Origin: Synergistales bacterium | GTDB lineage: Bacteria; Synergistota; Synergistia; Synergistales; Aminobacteriaceae | DNA length: 64,000 nucleotides | Direction of reading: 5' to 3' | NCBI GenBank assembly: GCA_025997955.1 | Contig: BNVH01000007.1 | Coordinates: 1 to 64,000, forward strand | Shown: in pieces, positions 62,343-64,000 of the stretch | Numbering within the stretch: the stretch's first letter is position 1 | How the letters are laid out: the number at the start of each line of letters is the position of its first letter | The notes under the pieces: model-generated | Seen by the model: only the letters and a program-made list of their open reading frames with translations | Database searches by the model: none | What the model was told of the DNA's origin: nothing | Program-made: the position numbers and the translations under genes

Positions 62343-63306
62343 TTGAGGTCAACCCCTTTTGCCAAACCAATGCCCGCGCCTGAATCACCGATATGATTTT
62401 CATGATAAGACTGAACAAAACCGCCATGATGATGATGGCGGCGTAAACCTTGTAATAGCTCGACCAGGCCTTTGCCCAGTTGATGTAATAGCCCAAGCCG
62501 CCCCGCGCGCCCATCATCTCCGTCATGACGAGCGTGGTGAACGCCAGCCCGTTCGCCGTCGAAATACCGGTGAAAATCGACGGTAGGGCGTTCGGTAAAG
62601 CGACATGGAACAACGCGTAAAGGCGTCCGCCGCCAATGGTCTGCGCGACCTCGAAGTAGACTTTTTGCGTAGTCTGCATACCGCGCGCGGTCTGAAACCC
62701 GATAGGAAACCACGCGCACATGGACACCAAAAAGCAACCGGCCATAAACGACGTCGGAAACACCGTAAGCGCGAAAGGCATCCATGCCACAGCCGGGATA
62801 ACGCCCGTCATTTTCAGCGCGGGCATAATCCAATAATTCGCGGGCCGGAACCAGCCGATGATTATTCCCGTCCCCACCCCGGCCACTACGCCGCTGACGA
62901 AGCCGCAAAAATACAGCCGCAAAGAATAGAGCATGTTCGTAAACAAAAACGCCCGTTCTTCCACAAACACCCAGGTAATTTTGGACGGTCCCGGAAAAAA
63001 CGGCATAGGCAACGCCCCATACTTTGTGCCAAGCAAATCCCACGCGAGCAGCACAAGCCCCATGACAAATCTGAACGGAGCGCATTTGGCGAACTGCTCC
63101 CGGCGATTTGGCCTAAACCACGCAAGCGCGCCTGTTGCGAGATATAACAACATAAGGCCCGCGAGTATCACCTGGTACGCGGTGTCGTTGATGACCGCGT
63201 CAGGCGTGGGAATTACGAGGCTGGCGACAAGCGCCAGCCCGAACCCCAAGGGGGTGAATATTACTGTAAAGCCAAACTTTACGTCGCTCAATTCTCTAAT
63301 AGTCAT
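62323..63306 (-). CDS. ABC transporter permease with N-terminal extension
   Basis: 327 residues from the ATG at 63306 (MTIRELSDVKFGF). The C-terminal 230 residues are a typical SsuC/TauC permease with six helices: LLGTKYGALPMPFFPGPSKI in the usual position and the EAA-like loop EVAQTIGGGRLYALFHVALPNA. The first 80 residues add two more membrane helices not common in this family. It overlaps the binding protein gene upstream by 11 bases. Confidence 0.88.
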   Translation of the reverse strand: MTIRELSDVKFGFTVIFTPLGFGLALVASLVIPTPDAVINDTAYQVILAGLMLLYLATGALAWFRPNRREQFAKCAPFRFVMGLVLLAWDLLGTKYGALPMPFFPGPSKITWVFVEERAFLFTNMLYSLRLYFCGFVSGVVAGVGTGIIIGWFRPANYWIMPALKMTGVIPAVAWMPFALTVFPTSFMAGCFLVSMCAWFPIGFQTARGMQTTQKVYFEVAQTIGGGRLYALFHVALPNALPSIFTGISTANGLAFTTLVMTEMMGARGGLGYYINWAKAWSSYYKVYAAIIIMAVLFSLIMKIISVIQARALVWQKGLTSNVEERG

Positions 63307-64000
63307 TGGTCTTGACTTCGGTGTACAACTTTGCGGCAATTGCCTTCGCGTCCTTCGACGAAGTCAGATAACCGAGGTCGATTAATTTTTGGCTGAAATA
63401 CTCCACGTCCTCATAAACGTTCGTGGTGCCGTCCTTCCTGTCCTTATATGTAGGATAGTCGTAGTTCTTGATAAGGCTGACCGCGAGCTCAACGTCGTCA
63501 ACATTGATGTATTTCTTGTCGATGACGATATGGGCGGCCTTTTCCGGGTTTTCGTTAATAAAGTTCTGCGCTTTGTGATAGGCGCGAAGCAATGACGCTA
63601 TCTGCTCCGGGTCTTCTTTCAGAACCTTCTCCGAAGCCATCAGGAAGCAGCAATATCTGCCGGCGAACGGTTCCGTGTCGTGCAGGTCAAAAATTTTGCG
63701 AAAGCCCTGCCTTAACGCCTGCGCGCCAATCGGATCCCATATAGCTACGGCGTCGACTTCGCCCTTTTTCGCGGCTTCAATCTCGAGGTTGCCGTCGCCA
63801 TAGGGGATAAGCTCGGCTTCCTCGTTCGCGCGCGCCTTGATCCCGTTGGTTTCAAGCCATACGACGGTGACCTGGTGCTCTGTGCCGCCCAATTCTTCTA
63901 TGGCAATTTTCTTGCCTTTCAGGTCATGCACAGTATGAATCGGCGAATTTTCCGGCACGATTATCGTTATGCAGCCTCTGTGCAAACCGTCCACAACCTT
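63296..64000 (-). CDS. ABC transporter substrate-binding protein, SsuA/NMT1-like, 5' end outside the window
   Basis: At least 234 residues; the signal peptide and first lobe lie beyond the right edge. The visible part matches NMT1/THI5-like binding proteins of nitrate/sulfonate/taurine importers: HTVHDLKGKKIAIEELGGTE followed by EIEAAKKGEVDAVAIWDPIG and the helix FINENPEKAAHIVI. First gene of the leftward operon, together with permease and ATPase. Confidence 0.87.
   Translation of the reverse strand, partial: KVVDGLHRGCITIIVPENSPIHTVHDLKGKKIAIEELGGTEHQVTVVWLETNGIKARANEEAELIPYGDGNLEIEAAKKGEVDAVAIWDPIGAQALRQGFRKIFDLHDTEPFAGRYCCFLMASEKVLKEDPEQIASLLRAYHKAQNFINENPEKAAHIVIDKKYINVDDVELAVSLIKNYDYPTYKDRKDGTTNVYEDVEYFSQKLIDLGYLTSSKDAKAIAAKLYTEVKTNDY

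Noticed and set aside
62249..63085. Leftward frame of 278 codons in the ABC permease gene
   Set aside because: It overlaps the permease in another frame, is unusually rich in Arg, Val and His, and has no membrane helices or known motif.

Overview
The window looks like chromosomal DNA from a member of the phylum Synergistota. The clearest marker is the protein at 36531-38258. It has a signal peptide and ends in a proline/threonine-rich spacer, a Ser-Ser-Gly-Gly-Cys motif, a hydrophobic stretch and Lys-Lys-Arg, which is the architecture known as Synergist-CTERM. Peptide and amino-acid uptake genes, a class I FbaB-type aldolase and NifU/NifS-type iron-sulfur genes fit an anaerobic, amino-acid-fermenting lifestyle. 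Genus cannot be told from the sequence alone. G+C is roughly half by eye, with clear AT-rich patches in the defence region.

Layout. 1-1.7 kb: an edge-truncated Rpn-like nuclease and an orphan branched-chain amino-acid binding protein. 1.9-8.8 kb: a serine carboxypeptidase followed by a complete dpp/opp peptide ABC operon whose second ATPase gene carries an in-frame stop. 8.9-11.4 kb: a sugar nucleotidyltransferase, a diguanylate cyclase remnant, cysteine synthase, and tRNA-Pro and tRNA-Ser. 11.5-17.3 kb: a small coiled-coil membrane protein, then a leftward block of nucleoside kinase, AlbA/ATPase-like protein, Na/Pi transporter and PhoU. 17.4-22.1 kb: a signalling operon of two HD-GYP response regulators and a hybrid histidine kinase, with an unrecognised 55-residue protein convergent to it. 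22.4-29.2 kb: housekeeping genes (rlmH, ybaB, recR, a hicAB toxin pair, gltX, a WecA-TagA fusion, ribBA-ribH). 29.4-33.0 kb: an AEC transporter coupled to a double-ACT protein, tag, and nifS-nifU.

33.2-40.3 kb is accessory: three close paralogues of the AAA-ATPase-like/PD-(D/E)XK family with nearly identical ends and a diverged middle, the Synergist-CTERM protein, and a perfect 14-copy heptanucleotide repeat. 40.4-44.1 kb returns to core genes (AlaX, FbaB, FolC).

44.4-56.6 kb is a defence-type island read rightward: SNF2-like helicase with DUF3883, a DUF3644 protein, a DUF1156 adenine methylase with zinc ribbon, an AAA ATPase, a decayed nuclease partner, a broken second copy of the ATPase start, and a very large Swt1-HEPN/DUF499 ATPase. 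The set recalls the helicase-methylase-ATPase cassettes listed as candidate anti-phage systems, here with extra cargo and clear signs of recombination. 56.6-60.9 kb: a tightly coupled glycan operon (O-antigen ligase-like, DUF3473-type deacetylase, methyltransferase, glycosyltransferase) ending at an IS66 remnant. 61.5-64 kb: a leftward nitrate/sulfonate/taurine-type ABC transporter, cut by the right edge.
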